Positions 26,566 to 36,435 of a stretch of 64,000 bases of DNA are shown here, piece by piece. The stretch's first letter is position 1, and each line of letters starts with the position of its first letter. The position numbers and the translations under genes are program-made. Origin of the DNA: Bacteroidota bacterium (lineage in GTDB: Bacteria > Bacteroidota > Bacteroidia > 2-12-FULL-35-15). The stretch covers positions 496,001 through 560,000 of the forward strand of contig JAFLBF010000001.1 in assembly GCA_017303895.1 (NCBI GenBank), in the 5' to 3' direction. The notes beneath the pieces were generated by a model that was not told where the DNA came from, made no database searches, and saw only the letters and a program-made list of their open reading frames with translations.

Positions 26566-27990
26566 TTAACTTAAGCTTGTAAGTTGCTGAGAAAAAGCAA
26601 ACAAGCCGCTTTCATCAAACATATTACCCATTAATTGTATTCCAAAAGGCAAACCATTACTATGTTTACCTAAAGGCAGTGAAATGGCCGGAACACCGGT
26701 AATATTTGCCTGTACAGTGAAAATGTCTTCCAAGTACATGGCAATCGGGTCGGCTCCTTTTTGTCCGAATTCAAACGCAGTGCCCGGAGTAGATGGCAAA
26801 ATGATAAAGTCGTATTTGCTTAAAACTTCATTTGTTTTGTTTTGGATCAGTTTACGAACCTTTTGTCCTTTTGAATAATAAGCATCGTAATAGCCGGCAC
26901 TTAATACAAATGTTCCCAGCATGATCCTGCGTTTCACTTCTTTTCCAAAACCCTCACTTCGAGATTTTTTGTAGGTCGATTCCAGGTCAGTAGCATTCGG
27001 ACTTCTATAACCGAAGTTAATGCCATCAAAGCGGGCAAGGTTAGAAGATGCTTCCGCTGTAGTTAATACGTAATAGGTCGGAACGAAATAATCAAGGTAT
27101 GGAAAATCAACAGCTTCAACGGTATGGCCGGCTGCTTTTAATTTCGAAATGATATCTTCTATCTTCTTTTTGATCTCCGGATCTAAACCTTTTGCTTCAA
27201 TACATTCTTTCAGATAAGCGACCTTATATTTTTTAGAGGTGTCCTTACCCTTAGAGTATTCCGGAACAGGCTTTGAAGAGCAGGTGCTATCGTATTCATC
27301 TTTGCCAGCCATAACTTCCATGATCAGGGCTGCATCTTCAACTGTCTTTGTAATTGGTCCGATCTGGTCAAAGGACGAAGCATATGCAATCGCTCCGTAA
27401 CGTGACACACGACCATAGGTTGGTTTTAAGCCTACCACACCACAGAATGAGGCGGGCTGGCGGATCGATCCTCCTGTGTCTGTTCCAAGCGCAGCAATGC
27501 ACAAGTCAGCAGCAACAGCAGCAGCAGAACCACCGGATGATCCACCGGGAACACATTTGGTGTTCAGCGGATTCAACACATTTCCGAAAGCGGAATTCTC
27601 ATTGGAGCTTCCCATGGCGAACTCATCGCAATTGCAACGCCCAATAATGATCGCATCTTCGGCTAATAGTCGTTCTACAACTGTTGCGCTGTAAAGCGAC
27701 TCGAAATTTTCCAATATTTTTGAGGAAGCGGATATTTTGTGCCCTTTATAACAGATATTGTCTTTTAAGGCAATGACCATTCCCGCTAATTTTCCGGCTG
27801 TACCGTTTTTGATCTTCGTATCTACTTCTTTTGCTTTATCTAATGCGGACTGTTCAAATACCTCCAAAAAAATATTTAAAGACGCTTTGTCTTTAATATT
27901 TTGGATGTAAGATCGAGTAAGCTCAACACAAGAGATCGCACCTTTTTGAAGGTCGGATGTAAGTTCAGCAAATGAATTGTAGGTCTTCAC
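26566..27990 (-). CDS. gatA: Asp-tRNA(Asn)/Glu-tRNA(Gln) amidotransferase subunit A
   Basis: A 474-residue amidase-signature enzyme that releases ammonia from glutamine for transamidation of mischarged Glu-tRNA(Gln) or Asp-tRNA(Asn). The catalytic triad is visible: K76 in VIALKDNIC, the cis-serine in GGSSGGS (151/152) and the nucleophile S175 in DTGGSIRQPA. GLKPTYGRVSRYG and the N-terminal helix fit GatA rather than a generic amidase. The start codon is GTG (27990). It follows tatA by 72 bases on the same strand; gatB and gatC are not in this window. Confidence 0.95.
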   Translation of the reverse strand: MKTYNSFAELTSDLQKGAISCVELTRSYIQNIKDKASLNIFLEVFEQSALDKAKEVDTKIKNGTAGKLAGMVIALKDNICYKGHKISASSKILENFESLYSATVVERLLAEDAIIIGRCNCDEFAMGSSNENSAFGNVLNPLNTKCVPGGSSGGSAAAVAADLCIAALGTDTGGSIRQPASFCGVVGLKPTYGRVSRYGAIAYASSFDQIGPITKTVEDAALIMEVMAGKDEYDSTCSSKPVPEYSKGKDTSKKYKVAYLKECIEAKGLDPEIKKKIEDIISKLKAAGHTVEAVDFPYLDYFVPTYYVLTTAEASSNLARFDGINFGYRSPNATDLESTYKKSRSEGFGKEVKRRIMLGTFVLSAGYYDAYYSKGQKVRKLIQNKTNEVLSKYDFIILPSTPGTAFEFGQKGADPIAMYLEDIFTVQANITGVPAISLPLGKHSNGLPFGIQLMGNMFDESGLFAFSQQLTSLS

Positions 27991-28062
27991 AAAAAACAGA
28001 TGGATGGAATGTTATAAAACGCAAAACCCCCATCAAAGGGGATCTTGACAGGTATAAAACGA

Positions 28063-28263
28063 TTAGTCTTTTTTCTCTGGAGTACCGTTTTCTTCGGTGC
28101 TTGTACCTTTTGATGCGTCCTTAAATTCTTTAACGCCTTTTCCTAAGCCTTTCATTAATTCAGGAATCTTACGACCACCAAAAAGTAATAAAACAATGAT
28201 CAAAATGATGATCATTTCAGAACCACCAAGACCAAAAAGACCTAATAAAATACTATTTAACAT
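28063..28263 (-). CDS. tatA: twin-arginine translocase subunit TatA/TatE
   Basis: A 66-residue protein with one N-terminal membrane span (about 13-30), the hinge [21 protein letters not shown] amphipathic helix, and a charged, disordered tail ending EKKD. TatA forms the pore of the Sec-independent pathway for folded proteins. tatC is not visible nearby. A perfect -7 element lies 25 bases upstream. Confidence 0.95.
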   Translation of the reverse strand: MLNSILLGLFGLGGSEMIIILIIVLLLFGGRKIPELMKGLGKGVKEFKDASKGTSTEENGTPEKKD

Positions 28264-28287
28264 GATGTATGTTTTTTAAATGCAGTA

Positions 28288-28295
28288 CAAAGATA
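28288..28295 (-). promoter_or_regulatory. -7 promoter element of tatA-gatA
   Basis: The minus strand reads TATCTTTG, matching TAnnTTTG, in the 44-base gap between the EnvC-like stop and the tatA start. Confidence 0.55.
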
Positions 28296-28307
28296 AGAAA
28301 ATATCTA

Positions 28308-29561
28308 TTAATTGTTCTTGTATAACCAATCTTCCGGATTAAGTTTTGTTTGACCCTTCCAGATCTCGAAATGCAATACCGTTTTGGCATCGTCATCATC
28401 ATAGAGAATAGAGCCAATGTTCTGTTTGGTGGTTACTTTATCGCCAACTTTCACATATACTTCTTTCAGGTTTGAATAAACGGTTAAAAACTCACCATGG
28501 CGAACTAAAATGAATTGTCCGGCACCCGGCATACTTACTACACCCTTCACTTCTCCTTCGAACACCGCACGGGCAACAGATCCATTGTTGGTGGTGATAT
28601 CCACACCATTGTTATTGATATCAATGTTTGGCATTAATGGGTGCGGATGGACTCCGAATTTCTCACTGATGATGCCTTTTGCCACCGGCCAAGGTAATTT
28701 GGCTTTGTTGCTCGAGAAATTATTCGACAACTGTTGAGCTTCCGGAGTTAATAAAAGTTTGGTTGGCTTCGGTTTGCCTTTTGGTGCTTCACTCACTTGC
28801 TTTTCCAACTCCTTTTCAATGATCCGCTGAATAGCTTGTTGTAATTTTTTAGCATCTTCTTTTTTCTTTTCCAGATCTTTTTTAAGCTTGTTTTCCTGTT
28901 GTTGCAGCGATGAGAATACTTGTTCTTTTTCTGTTTTTTCGGTGGTCAGGTTTTTCTTTTCTTCTACCTCGTTGCTCAGGAGGTCGCGTTTGTCAGCCTT
29001 TTTAGTTTCTAATTCTTGTACTTTTTGATTCAGATCTTTTTGTGTGCCAACGATCATTTCTGCTTGTTTGTGACGGTAGTCGCTATATTGCTGCAAATAC
29101 TTTAATCGCATATATGCTTGCTGAAAATCTTTGGCGGCAAACACATACATTAATCGACTATATGCATCTTGATTTTTGTAAGCATAATAGATCATCTTTG
29201 CATATTCTGCTTTTAGTTTGTCCAGATCCGATTGAAGTTTATTAATGCTTTTGTTGTTTTCCTCAATATTTTTATTGAGCATATATATCTCATTGTTAAT
29301 AGTAGCGATAAGTTCCTCGCGTGCGCTGATCTTTTTATTGAGGATCACCAACTGATTCAAGGAAAGCTTTTTATTTTTTTTGGTTTCGGCTAACAGCTGA
29401 TTCGTTTTTTCAATCTCTTTCTGAAGCTGTTTTTTCTTGTTCTCGAGCTCTTTTTTGGTTTGCTTTTGGGCATGCGAAGGCAATGTGCTCAGCATGAAGA
29501 AGCACAGAATAATGATTGCGGATAAAACAGATCTATTTTTCTTTATAAACAACTTGCTCAT
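28308..29561 (-). CDS. EnvC-like murein hydrolase activator (coiled coil plus degenerate LytM/M23 domain)
   Basis: A 417-residue exported protein: signal peptide ending PSHAQ, a long coiled coil (about 35-255, very rich in Lys/Glu) and a C-terminal LytM domain (about 295-415). In active M23 enzymes a His and Asp from HxxxD and a later HxH bind zinc; here the first motif reads NNGVDI, with Asn in place of His, while LHFEI is kept. That matches EnvC-type activators of amidases in cell separation rather than an active endopeptidase. The ATG overlaps the upstream DUF4292 gene by 29 bases. Confidence 0.88.
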   Translation of the reverse strand: MSKLFIKKNRSVLSAIIILCFFMLSTLPSHAQKQTKKELENKKKQLQKEIEKTNQLLAETKKNKKLSLNQLVILNKKISAREELIATINNEIYMLNKNIEENNKSINKLQSDLDKLKAEYAKMIYYAYKNQDAYSRLMYVFAAKDFQQAYMRLKYLQQYSDYRHKQAEMIVGTQKDLNQKVQELETKKADKRDLLSNEVEEKKNLTTEKTEKEQVFSSLQQQENKLKKDLEKKKEDAKKLQQAIQRIIEKELEKQVSEAPKGKPKPTKLLLTPEAQQLSNNFSSNKAKLPWPVAKGIISEKFGVHPHPLMPNIDINNNGVDITTNNGSVARAVFEGEVKGVVSMPGAGQFILVRHGEFLTVYSNLKEVYVKVGDKVTTKQNIGSILYDDDDAKTVLHFEIWKGQTKLNPEDWLYKNN

Positions 29562-30411
29562 AGTTATCCGGAATTTTAAATGGAAACGATTGCTCTTCGT
29601 TAAGTGCTATCTTCGTATAATTGATATCTATCAGAACGGATTTTTTAGCGATAATAGTATATTTTATTTTTTGAGGAAATTGTTGTGTTGTATCAACGGT
29701 ATTGGTATAATCTGTGAATTGTGCATCAAAGCTTCTGTCGGGATTAAATTCATAGAAAAGAATCCGGGAGATCTTATAATTGTCGGGTAGCATGTAAATA
29801 CTTTGTGCCGGCTCCTTCAGCTCTTTCCCCTTTTCCATTACTTTTCTCAGCTTGTATTTACGAATGGTTCCAAGTGTATACTGACAATTATCCACACCCG
29901 ATTTGATCTTCTCATCTTCATCGTAAAACTCAACACTGTTACCAACCAATAAAGATTGCAGCATTTCAAAATCCAATTCGGTATTCAATAGTTTACTGAT
30001 ATAGGCATAATCCCCTTTAAAGTATTGATTTTTTAATCTATTTAAAAACTTGACGGTGTCTTTTGTGATCAATACCCGCGCACCCTCTATTCCCAGCTTT
30101 GAAATGGATAACCAAAGTATGCTGTCCTTTTTTAGACGCATGGTTACCGTAAATGAGTTGGATGAGCTGTCGATGGTTGATTCAACATTCAGTTTTGCAT
30201 TTAACCTGTCGAACTTGAATTCATTCTCTTTCAGGTTTTTCGTCAACATTCGACTTGATTTTAATTCCAACAAACATTTACCGTTATTCAGAGCTATTTG
30301 CTGCTGATTTTTACAGGAACTGAAAATCAAAACAAACAATAGAACAACGAATACAGACAAAAATGAGCTGTCCTTTATTTGTGAAATATATGTTGTTCTA
30401 AAATTATTCAT
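29533..30411 (-). CDS. DUF4292 lipoprotein
   Basis: A 292-residue lipoprotein with lipobox-like FSSC at about residue 33. The DUF4292 beta-rich domain resembles LolA-type folds: KFDRLNAKLNVES, SFTVTMRLKKDSILWLSISKLGIEGARVLITKDTVKFL. Family members sit in the same neighbourhood in many Bacteroidota, between a TPR lipoprotein and an EnvC-like peptidase, and are thought to act in the envelope; the role is unknown. It overlaps the genes on both sides, by 8 and 29 bases, which indicates one transcript. Confidence 0.88.
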   Translation of the reverse strand: MNNFRTTYISQIKDSSFLSVFVVLLFVLIFSSCKNQQQIALNNGKCLLELKSSRMLTKNLKENEFKFDRLNAKLNVESTIDSSSNSFTVTMRLKKDSILWLSISKLGIEGARVLITKDTVKFLNRLKNQYFKGDYAYISKLLNTELDFEMLQSLLVGNSVEFYDEDEKIKSGVDNCQYTLGTIRKYKLRKVMEKGKELKEPAQSIYMLPDNYKISRILFYEFNPDRSFDAQFTDYTNTVDTTQQFPQKIKYTIIAKKSVLIDINYTKIALNEEQSFPFKIPDNYEQVVYKEK

Positions 30412-32164
30412 ATAGTTTTTTATCGTTGATCTTTTTGTCTATCAACGGGCCGGCTCCTCCGGCCTTTTGTGCATCTTTCCAAAATTTATGCGCTTCTTCC
30501 TTATTCCCTAATTGATACAAAACATCACCATAGTGCTCCAATAAAGTTCCATTGTTCTTGCCTCCATTATCGATCGCCTTTCCGATCCAGGTCTTAGCAT
30601 CTTCGTATTTCCCCATTTGATAAAGGATCCAGCCGTATGTATCTTGGTAAGAACTGTTGTTGGGCTCTACCTGATTACACTTTTTTGACAAGGCTTCTGC
30701 TCTTTCTAGGTTTACTTTCCGTAAGGACAAATAATAGGAGTAATTGTTTAAAACATAAGCGCTGTTAGGGTCGATCTCTAATGCTTTTTCATAGGCTTCA
30801 TCAGAAGCGGAGTGGTTTTTTAATTGATTTTGTGCATCACCGATATTCGCATAAAATTGCGCTAAAAGAATGTCGTTACCAAAAACAAATTCTTTGCCTT
30901 CTGTTAGTGCATCTATTGCTTCCTGGTATTTTTTTAATTGAATATTAGCAGCACCATTAAAGAAATAGGGAATGGGCTGGTTAGGAAAAAGCTCCATCGC
31001 CTCTTTACTGTCTTTTTGTAGTGATGTATAATCATTAAGTTCCGAATCGATCACTAACAGCTGATTCCAGATAGCATATTTTTCTTTATCTAACGCAATT
31101 GCTTTTCTGAATTGCTCTCTAGCCTCTTCATTCTTTTTATCACGATATAAAAAATCGCCATAGATCGAGAAGGCTTTAGCTTCGTTCGGGTGAACCAGAA
31201 CGATCAGTTTGCACAGCTCATCGGCATCAGATTTTAGTTCGGGATAAACTTCGGTGATGGAATAGTAGGAGAGCAAGATCTTCACCTTTGTGTCAATGTC
31301 TAAGTCCGGACTTTTAAATGCCAGCCTGATCTCTTCAAATGCTTTTTCGTTCTGTTTTTGTGAACGGTAATAATCAGCTAATGATAAGTGTACATAGGCA
31401 TTTGTTGGGTCAACTTTTAAAAGATCGTTATAAGCATCAAATGCTTTTTCGGGTTGTCCTTTGTCTTGATATAATTCCCCTAACATTCCAAAGTATTTAG
31501 CATCTTTTGGAAATGCTTTGATCAATTTATTAGCTTCATCAATGGCTTTATCATAATTTTTAGTAGCACGGTAGATCTTTAGTTTCTGCATGGAAACCTC
31601 TTCGGTAACACCCGTGCGCGCCTCCACACGGTCATACACTTTTAATGCATCACTTGTTTTTCCCTGATAGAGATAGGCGTTTGCTAATTCGTAATACAGT
31701 TCCGGTCTTTCGGGAAATTTTTTAACCAATGTTTCGTACACCTTTGCGTATTCAGCAATGTTTTTGTTCTCTTTTAAACAGTCGGCATACAGTTGCTGAT
31801 ACCAAATGTTATCGGGATCAAGTGTTGCGGCTTTTTTGCTGTAAAATAAGGCTTGGTTCTTATTGTTTTGAAAAGAATAGATGCTGGCCAGCTCGTACAT
31901 GGTAGCAGCACTATTCGGGTTGATCCTTAGAGCCTGACTGTAATAAGTTTCAGCTAGCTCATAGTTTCCAAGCACCTTTTCTTTATTCGCATTAAAAAAA
32001 AGATATTCAAAATTGACACGGTCTTTATCATCTAGTGTTGAGGTGTTCTTTTTGTCGCCCCCGCCACCAGATGTGCCACCACTTGTTTTACAGGATGTTA
32101 ATCCGCCAACAAGAGCAAATGCTAATGTGAATATAAAAAAATATGTAGTGCTCTTGTTTTTCAA
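30404..32164 (-). CDS. tetratricopeptide repeat lipoprotein
   Basis: A 586-residue protein with lipobox GGLTSC near residue 25, a Gly/Ser-rich linker and then about ten or more TPR units. Examples are NYELAETYYSQALRINPNSA and GQPEKAFDAYNDLLKVDPTNA, and a late one is SASDEAYEKALEIDPNSAYV. TPRs scaffold protein complexes; the anchor places it at the inner face of the outer membrane or in the periplasm. The start is TTG (32164): the frame closes two codons earlier. Three bases separate it from the nucleotidyltransferase stop. Confidence 0.9.
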   Translation of the reverse strand: MKNKSTTYFFIFTLAFALVGGLTSCKTSGGTSGGGGDKKNTSTLDDKDRVNFEYLFFNANKEKVLGNYELAETYYSQALRINPNSAATMYELASIYSFQNNKNQALFYSKKAATLDPDNIWYQQLYADCLKENKNIAEYAKVYETLVKKFPERPELYYELANAYLYQGKTSDALKVYDRVEARTGVTEEVSMQKLKIYRATKNYDKAIDEANKLIKAFPKDAKYFGMLGELYQDKGQPEKAFDAYNDLLKVDPTNAYVHLSLADYYRSQKQNEKAFEEIRLAFKSPDLDIDTKVKILLSYYSITEVYPELKSDADELCKLIVLVHPNEAKAFSIYGDFLYRDKKNEEAREQFRKAIALDKEKYAIWNQLLVIDSELNDYTSLQKDSKEAMELFPNQPIPYFFNGAANIQLKKYQEAIDALTEGKEFVFGNDILLAQFYANIGDAQNQLKNHSASDEAYEKALEIDPNSAYVLNNYSYYLSLRKVNLERAEALSKKCNQVEPNNSSYQDTYGWILYQMGKYEDAKTWIGKAIDNGGKNNGTLLEHYGDVLYQLGNKEEAHKFWKDAQKAGGAGPLIDKKINDKKLYE

Positions 32165-32167
32165 TTT

Positions 32168-33172
32168 TTATCGGATCGTACTGTAATCGCTTAAACTAAC
32201 ATCGTTTGATTTACCGGTGAATTCAGCATAATTACCGATCATGGAATTGCTTAATTCAGCATTTTTGATCTTACTGTTTGTTTGAATGATGCTGTTCTTA
32301 ACAGTAGAATTCTCTATTATCGTATTTGCCCCAATAGATGCGTGTGGTCCAACAACTGCGTTGATGAGTTGAACACCCTCTCCGATGAAGCAAGGTTCAA
32401 TAATTTGTGAGCTGTTGTTCTTTACACTTGCATGCACCAATGTTTCTTTTCCTTTTATAAACTCTAAAATGCGGGAGTTGGTATAAACGGTTGCATCTTT
32501 GTTTCCACAATCGAGCCATTCTGTAACTTTTCCCGGACTGAATTTTGTGCCTTTTGCTTTCATGTTTTCCAAGGCGTTTGTAAGCTGGTATTCTCCTTTT
32601 TCTTTGATGTCGTTATCCAGCAAATACTGTAGCTCGTTGCGTAAATAGTCGCCATCCTTGAAATAATAAATTCCAATGATCGCCAGGTCAGATACAAACT
32701 CCTGAGGCTTTTCTACAAAGTCGGTGATCACATTGTTGGCATCTATTTTTACAACACCAAAAGGTTTTGGGTCTTCTACTTTTTGAACCCAAATGATCCC
32801 TTCTTGAGAAGAATCCATTTTAAAATCGGCCTTGAACAAAGTATCAGCGAAAGCCACAACCACTTTACCTGTTACACATTCTTTTGCACACATGATGGCA
32901 TGTGCAGTGCCTAATGGTTCATCCTGATAAAAGATGCTTCCTTTGGCGCCTAAGCTTTCTGCAACCTTTACAAGGTTGTTCTCTGCTTCTTTTCCAAAGC
33001 GGCCAACCACGAATGCGATCTCATCTACTTTTTCGTCACACACTTTTGTAATGTCTTCTACGATTCTTTGTACCATTGGTTTTCCAGCGATCGGGATCAA
33101 TGGTTTTGGAGTTGTTAGCGTGTGTGGGCGCATGCGTTTGCCCATGCCGGCCATTGGGATAATTATTTTCAT
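32168..33172 (-). CDS. sugar-phosphate nucleotidyltransferase
   Basis: A 334-residue NTP transferase. The nucleotide-binding start reads MKIIIPMAGMGKRMRPHTLTTPKPLIPIAGKPM, followed by acidic motifs (FADTLF near 120, TEWLDCGNK near 225) and a C-terminal left-handed beta-helix (INAVVGPHASIGANTIIEN). It would activate a sugar phosphate, such as glucose-1-phosphate, to NDP-sugar for surface polysaccharide. The exact nucleotide and sugar are not decided by sequence. The ATG at 33172 starts the Rossmann strand; the longer frame to 33211 overlaps dut. Confidence 0.9.
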   Translation of the reverse strand: MKIIIPMAGMGKRMRPHTLTTPKPLIPIAGKPMVQRIVEDITKVCDEKVDEIAFVVGRFGKEAENNLVKVAESLGAKGSIFYQDEPLGTAHAIMCAKECVTGKVVVAFADTLFKADFKMDSSQEGIIWVQKVEDPKPFGVVKIDANNVITDFVEKPQEFVSDLAIIGIYYFKDGDYLRNELQYLLDNDIKEKGEYQLTNALENMKAKGTKFSPGKVTEWLDCGNKDATVYTNSRILEFIKGKETLVHASVKNNSSQIIEPCFIGEGVQLINAVVGPHASIGANTIIENSTVKNSIIQTNSKIKNAELSNSMIGNYAEFTGKSNDVSLSDYSTIR

Positions 33173-33182
33173 AAAATGTGTT

Positions 33183-33617
33183 TTATTTTTTTCCTGTGCT
33201 TCCAAAACCACCTTCGCCTCTGGCAGTTTCTTCGAGCTGTTCTACTTCTGTCCATTCGGCTTGTTCGTGTTTGGCGATCACCATTTGTGCAACACGTTCA
33301 CCATCATTTATTGTAAATGTTTCTTTTGATAAATTCACCAGTATCACTTTTACTTCTCCTCTGTAATCGGCATCAATCGTGCCCGGAGAGTTAAGTACGG
33401 TTAGTCCGTTTTTAAATGCCAACCCGCTTCTTGGTCGCACTTGTGCTTCGTAACCTAAAGGAATCTCCATGAACAAGCCGGTGGGAACCAATGCCCTTTC
33501 AAGTGATCCCAGAACGATCGGTGCATCTAAATTAGCACGAAGGTCCATTCCGGCTGCGGCTTGTGTAGCATAGCTAGGGAGTTCGTGTTTGGATTTGTTT
33601 ATAATTTTGATCTTCAT
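33183..33617 (-). CDS. dut: dUTP diphosphatase
   Basis: A 144-residue trimeric dUTPase that hydrolyses dUTP to dUMP, keeping uracil out of DNA and supplying dTMP synthesis. The five motifs are present in order: [27 protein letters not shown] with the catalytic Asp, GERVAQMV, and the C-terminal [11 protein letters not shown]. It sits one base after the flippase gene in the envelope operon. Confidence 0.96.
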   Translation of the reverse strand: MKIKIINKSKHELPSYATQAAAGMDLRANLDAPIVLGSLERALVPTGLFMEIPLGYEAQVRPRSGLAFKNGLTVLNSPGTIDADYRGEVKVILVNLSKETFTINDGERVAQMVIAKHEQAEWTEVEQLEETARGEGGFGSTGKK

Positions 33618-33618
33618 G

Positions 33619-35091
33619 TTAAGCTAATTTTCTGATCTGTTTTTTTTCTGCCTTCCAAATAAATGCAACAAAAGCCAGCAATAGAGTATTGCCAACCAAT
33701 AGGTTTATCAGTGCAGATTCTGTTTTTAAAAAGAAACAGATAGCATACAAAATTAAAGATAAACCTAAGTAGCCCAGTATGCGTTTCAAATCATAATTAA
33801 CAGGGTAATGTTTATTACCGAGGAAATAGGAGAGGATCATCATTCCCGCATAACAGATAAGCGTTGCCCATGCTGAGCCCATGTAGCCGATACGCGGGAT
33901 CCAATAAAAGTTAAGAGAAATGGTGATAATGGCTCCAAATATGGTTAAGAGCGCTCCAAAATGGGTTTGTCCGGTTAGTTTATACCAAATGGATTGATTG
34001 ATGAATATCCCTAAACAAAGGTTGGCCAGCAGCAAAATGGGAACAACACCCATTCCTTCACGGAATTTTTCACCTACAAAGAACTGTATCCAGTCGATGT
34101 TGGACATGGTACCTAAAAAGATCATGGAACAAACGATCACAAAATACTTCATGATGGCAGCATATACCTGTTTAGAGTCTTTTTCCTTGGATTGCTTGAA
34201 AAAGAAGGGCTCTGCGGCAAACCGGAAGGTTTGAATAAAGATGGTCATGATGATCGACACCTTGTAACACGCGCCATAGATACCGGTTTGGTGTAGGGCC
34301 TGATCTTCAGGAAGCAAATGGATCAGGAGCACCCTGTCCAGTGTTTCATTGATCATTCCTGCCAATCCGGCAACAAGAAGTGGAAGTGCATAGCGCATCA
34401 TCTGTTTCCATAGAGCCGAATCGAAAATATACTTTGGTTTGATGATCTCGGGTGAAAGTAAAACGAGTGCAGAAAGACTAGCGATCAGGTTGGAGATAAA
34501 AATGTAGCCAACACCGATCTCCGGTTTATAAAAGAGATCCACAAAGCCTTTGTAGGACGATTCTTCGGCTTCGTAAACCGATTTGCAGAACAGAATAAAA
34601 AATAAATTCAAACCAATGTTAATTGCAATATTCAGCGTTTTGATGATTGCAAAGCGTTTTGCTTTTGCTTGTTCACGCAGTCGTGCAAAGGGAACTGCTG
34701 TTAGTGCATCGGTAGCTATAATGATCGCAAACCAGGTAACATATTCGGGATGGCCTTTGAAACGTAAACTTTCGGAGATAGAATGGGAGAATGTGCTGGC
34801 AAGAATAATAAAAGAAGCACTTGACACAAACACAGAAATAAAGGCAGTTGTATACACTTTTTCTTTGTCGTTCTCCGATTGAGAGAATTTGAACAATGCG
34901 GTTTCCATGCCATAGGTTAGAAATACCAATAGAAAAGAAACGTATGCATAGGCCGATGTAACCACACCGAACTCTTCAGTAGAATAATTGTAAGTATAAA
35001 GTGGAGTTAAGAAATAATTTAAGAGCCTGCCCACAATTGTAGGTAAACCATAAATAGCGGTTTGTGAGGCAAGTTTTCTTAAAGGATTCAA
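33619..35091 (-). CDS. polysaccharide flippase (MOP superfamily, Wzx-like)
   Basis: A 490-residue protein with about 12-14 membrane spans. The N-terminal pattern [38 protein letters not shown] is typical of polysaccharide biosynthesis (Wzx/RfbX-type) proteins that flip lipid-linked sugars across the inner membrane. The start codon can only be TTG (35091) near this conserved beginning. It heads the flippase-dut-nucleotidyltransferase-TPR-DUF4292-EnvC operon. Confidence 0.9.
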   Translation of the reverse strand: MNPLRKLASQTAIYGLPTIVGRLLNYFLTPLYTYNYSTEEFGVVTSAYAYVSFLLVFLTYGMETALFKFSQSENDKEKVYTTAFISVFVSSASFIILASTFSHSISESLRFKGHPEYVTWFAIIIATDALTAVPFARLREQAKAKRFAIIKTLNIAINIGLNLFFILFCKSVYEAEESSYKGFVDLFYKPEIGVGYIFISNLIASLSALVLLSPEIIKPKYIFDSALWKQMMRYALPLLVAGLAGMINETLDRVLLIHLLPEDQALHQTGIYGACYKVSIIMTIFIQTFRFAAEPFFFKQSKEKDSKQVYAAIMKYFVIVCSMIFLGTMSNIDWIQFFVGEKFREGMGVVPILLLANLCLGIFINQSIWYKLTGQTHFGALLTIFGAIITISLNFYWIPRIGYMGSAWATLICYAGMMILSYFLGNKHYPVNYDLKRILGYLGLSLILYAICFFLKTESALINLLVGNTLLLAFVAFIWKAEKKQIRKLA

Positions 35092-35171
35092 AATTCAGTT
35101 TAAAGTTTTGGTTTTTAAAATTAATGAGAATACTTGCGGGGCAAGTCCCACTTAACAACTTTTAACTGCTT

Positions 35172-35954
35172 CTATTTTCCGGGAAAATTGGCTTTGCGTT
35201 TTTCTAAGAAAGCGCTTGTGCCTTCTTTGAAATCTTCTGTTCCAAAACATTTTCCAAATTCATCGATCTCTACTGCGTAGCCGTTTACTCCATCAGTGTA
35301 ATTCGCATTTACAGCACGAATAGCGCTTGCAATGGCAACAGAAGACTTGGAAAGGATCTTATTGGCGATCTCATTACATTTTGCTAAAAGCTCTTCCTGT
35401 GTTACAACATGGTTTACCAAGCCCCAGCTGAGTGCATCGTTGGCGCTGATCATGTCTGCTGTCATGATCATTTCCATCGCTTTCCCTTTTCCAACTAATT
35501 GTGCTAAACGTTGTGTTCCACCATATCCGGGAATAACACCCAATGAAACCTCCGGTAATCCCATTTTAGCATTGTCGGAAGCAACACGGATGTGGCAACT
35601 CATGGCCAATTCCAAGCCACCGCCTAATGCAAAACCATTCACTGCTGCAATAACAGGAGTATTCAAATTTTGAACAAGATCAAACAGTTTTTTATGCCCT
35701 TCTGCGCTTAATGCTTTCCCTTGTTCCACGCTAAAGCTGGCAAATTCAGAAATATCGGCACCGGCAACAAATGCTTTTTGTCCGGATCCTGTAATAATGA
35801 TCGCTTTTATGGAAGTGTCTTTGTCGGCAGCACTGAAAGCCTGACTCAACTCATCAATTGTTTTTTTGTTTAAGGCATTTAATTTATCCGGACGATTGAT
35901 CGTGATCGTTTGTATGTTGTTTTCGGTTGTAACTAAAATGTTTTCGAAGCTCAT
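35172..35954 (-). CDS. enoyl-CoA hydratase/isomerase (crotonase) family
   Basis: A 260-residue crotonase. The oxyanion-hole segment AGADISEF is at 65-71, the first catalytic glutamate E115 in GGGLELAMSC, and the second E135 in GLPEVSLGVIPGYGGTQRL. Both glutamates are kept, so a hydratase reaction on short-chain enoyl-CoA is likely. It lies four bases downstream of the B12-binding protein, suggesting a link with propionyl/methylmalonyl or short acyl-CoA metabolism. Confidence 0.93.
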   Translation of the reverse strand: MSFENILVTTENNIQTITINRPDKLNALNKKTIDELSQAFSAADKDTSIKAIIITGSGQKAFVAGADISEFASFSVEQGKALSAEGHKKLFDLVQNLNTPVIAAVNGFALGGGLELAMSCHIRVASDNAKMGLPEVSLGVIPGYGGTQRLAQLVGKGKAMEMIMTADMISANDALSWGLVNHVVTQEELLAKCNEIANKILSKSSVAIASAIRAVNANYTDGVNGYAVEIDEFGKCFGTEDFKEGTSAFLEKRKANFPGK

Positions 35955-35958
35955 AAGA

Positions 35959-36366
35959 TTAAAAATTTCTGTGTTCTTTTACGTAATTGGTAATGTATTC
36001 AATGATCTCGTTGGTATCTGTTCCCGGAGGAAAAAGCTTTCCAACACCCATTTCGTTCAGTTTTTTGATATCTGCGTCCGGAATGATACCGCCTCCGGTA
36101 AGAAGCACATCATTCAAGCCCTTTTCTTTCATTAAGGTCATGATCTTTGGGAAAACCGTATTATGTGCTCCGGAAAGAATGCTAACACCAATGGCATCCA
36201 CATCTTCTTGTAAAGCAGCATTCACAACCATTTCAGGTGTTTGGCGCAAGCCGGTATAAATTACTTCCATGCCGGCATCACGTAAAAAAGAGGCAATTAC
36301 TTTAGCTCCTCTGTCATGTCCGTCAAGACCAACTTTGGCAACTAAAACTCTTATAGGTCTGTTCAT
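35959..36366 (-). CDS. stand-alone cobalamin-binding protein (methylmalonyl-CoA mutase C-terminal type)
   Basis: A 135-residue B12-binding Rossmann domain with the signature DGHDRG (residues 15-20; His17 would coordinate cobalt), then SILSGAH and the LLTGGG segment. It matches the small C-terminal subunit of adenosylcobalamin mutases. No large mutase subunit is in this window, so it either pairs with one elsewhere or acts alone. It is cotranscribed with the crotonase. Confidence 0.92.
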   Translation of the reverse strand: MNRPIRVLVAKVGLDGHDRGAKVIASFLRDAGMEVIYTGLRQTPEMVVNAALQEDVDAIGVSILSGAHNTVFPKIMTLMKEKGLNDVLLTGGGIIPDADIKKLNEMGVGKLFPPGTDTNEIIEYITNYVKEHRNF

Positions 36367-36435
36367 ATATTCGATTCAAATTGTTGGTTACGAATATACA
36401 AAAAATACAGCTTTTGACGATTAAAAAATTAGATG

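Noticed and set aside
28025-28041. CCCC/GGGG hairpin between tatA and gatA as a terminator
   Set aside because: Only four to five pairs and an imperfect T-tract; tatA and gatA may be read together.
29888-29896. Exact TTATCCACA DnaA-box sequence
   Set aside because: Single copy inside the DUF4292 coding sequence, far from the parS cluster and with no second box nearby; chance expectation in an AT-rich window.
35132-35146. Short hairpin ACTTG-CAAGT before the flippase operon as a terminator
   Set aside because: Five-base-pair stem without a following T-run on either strand.
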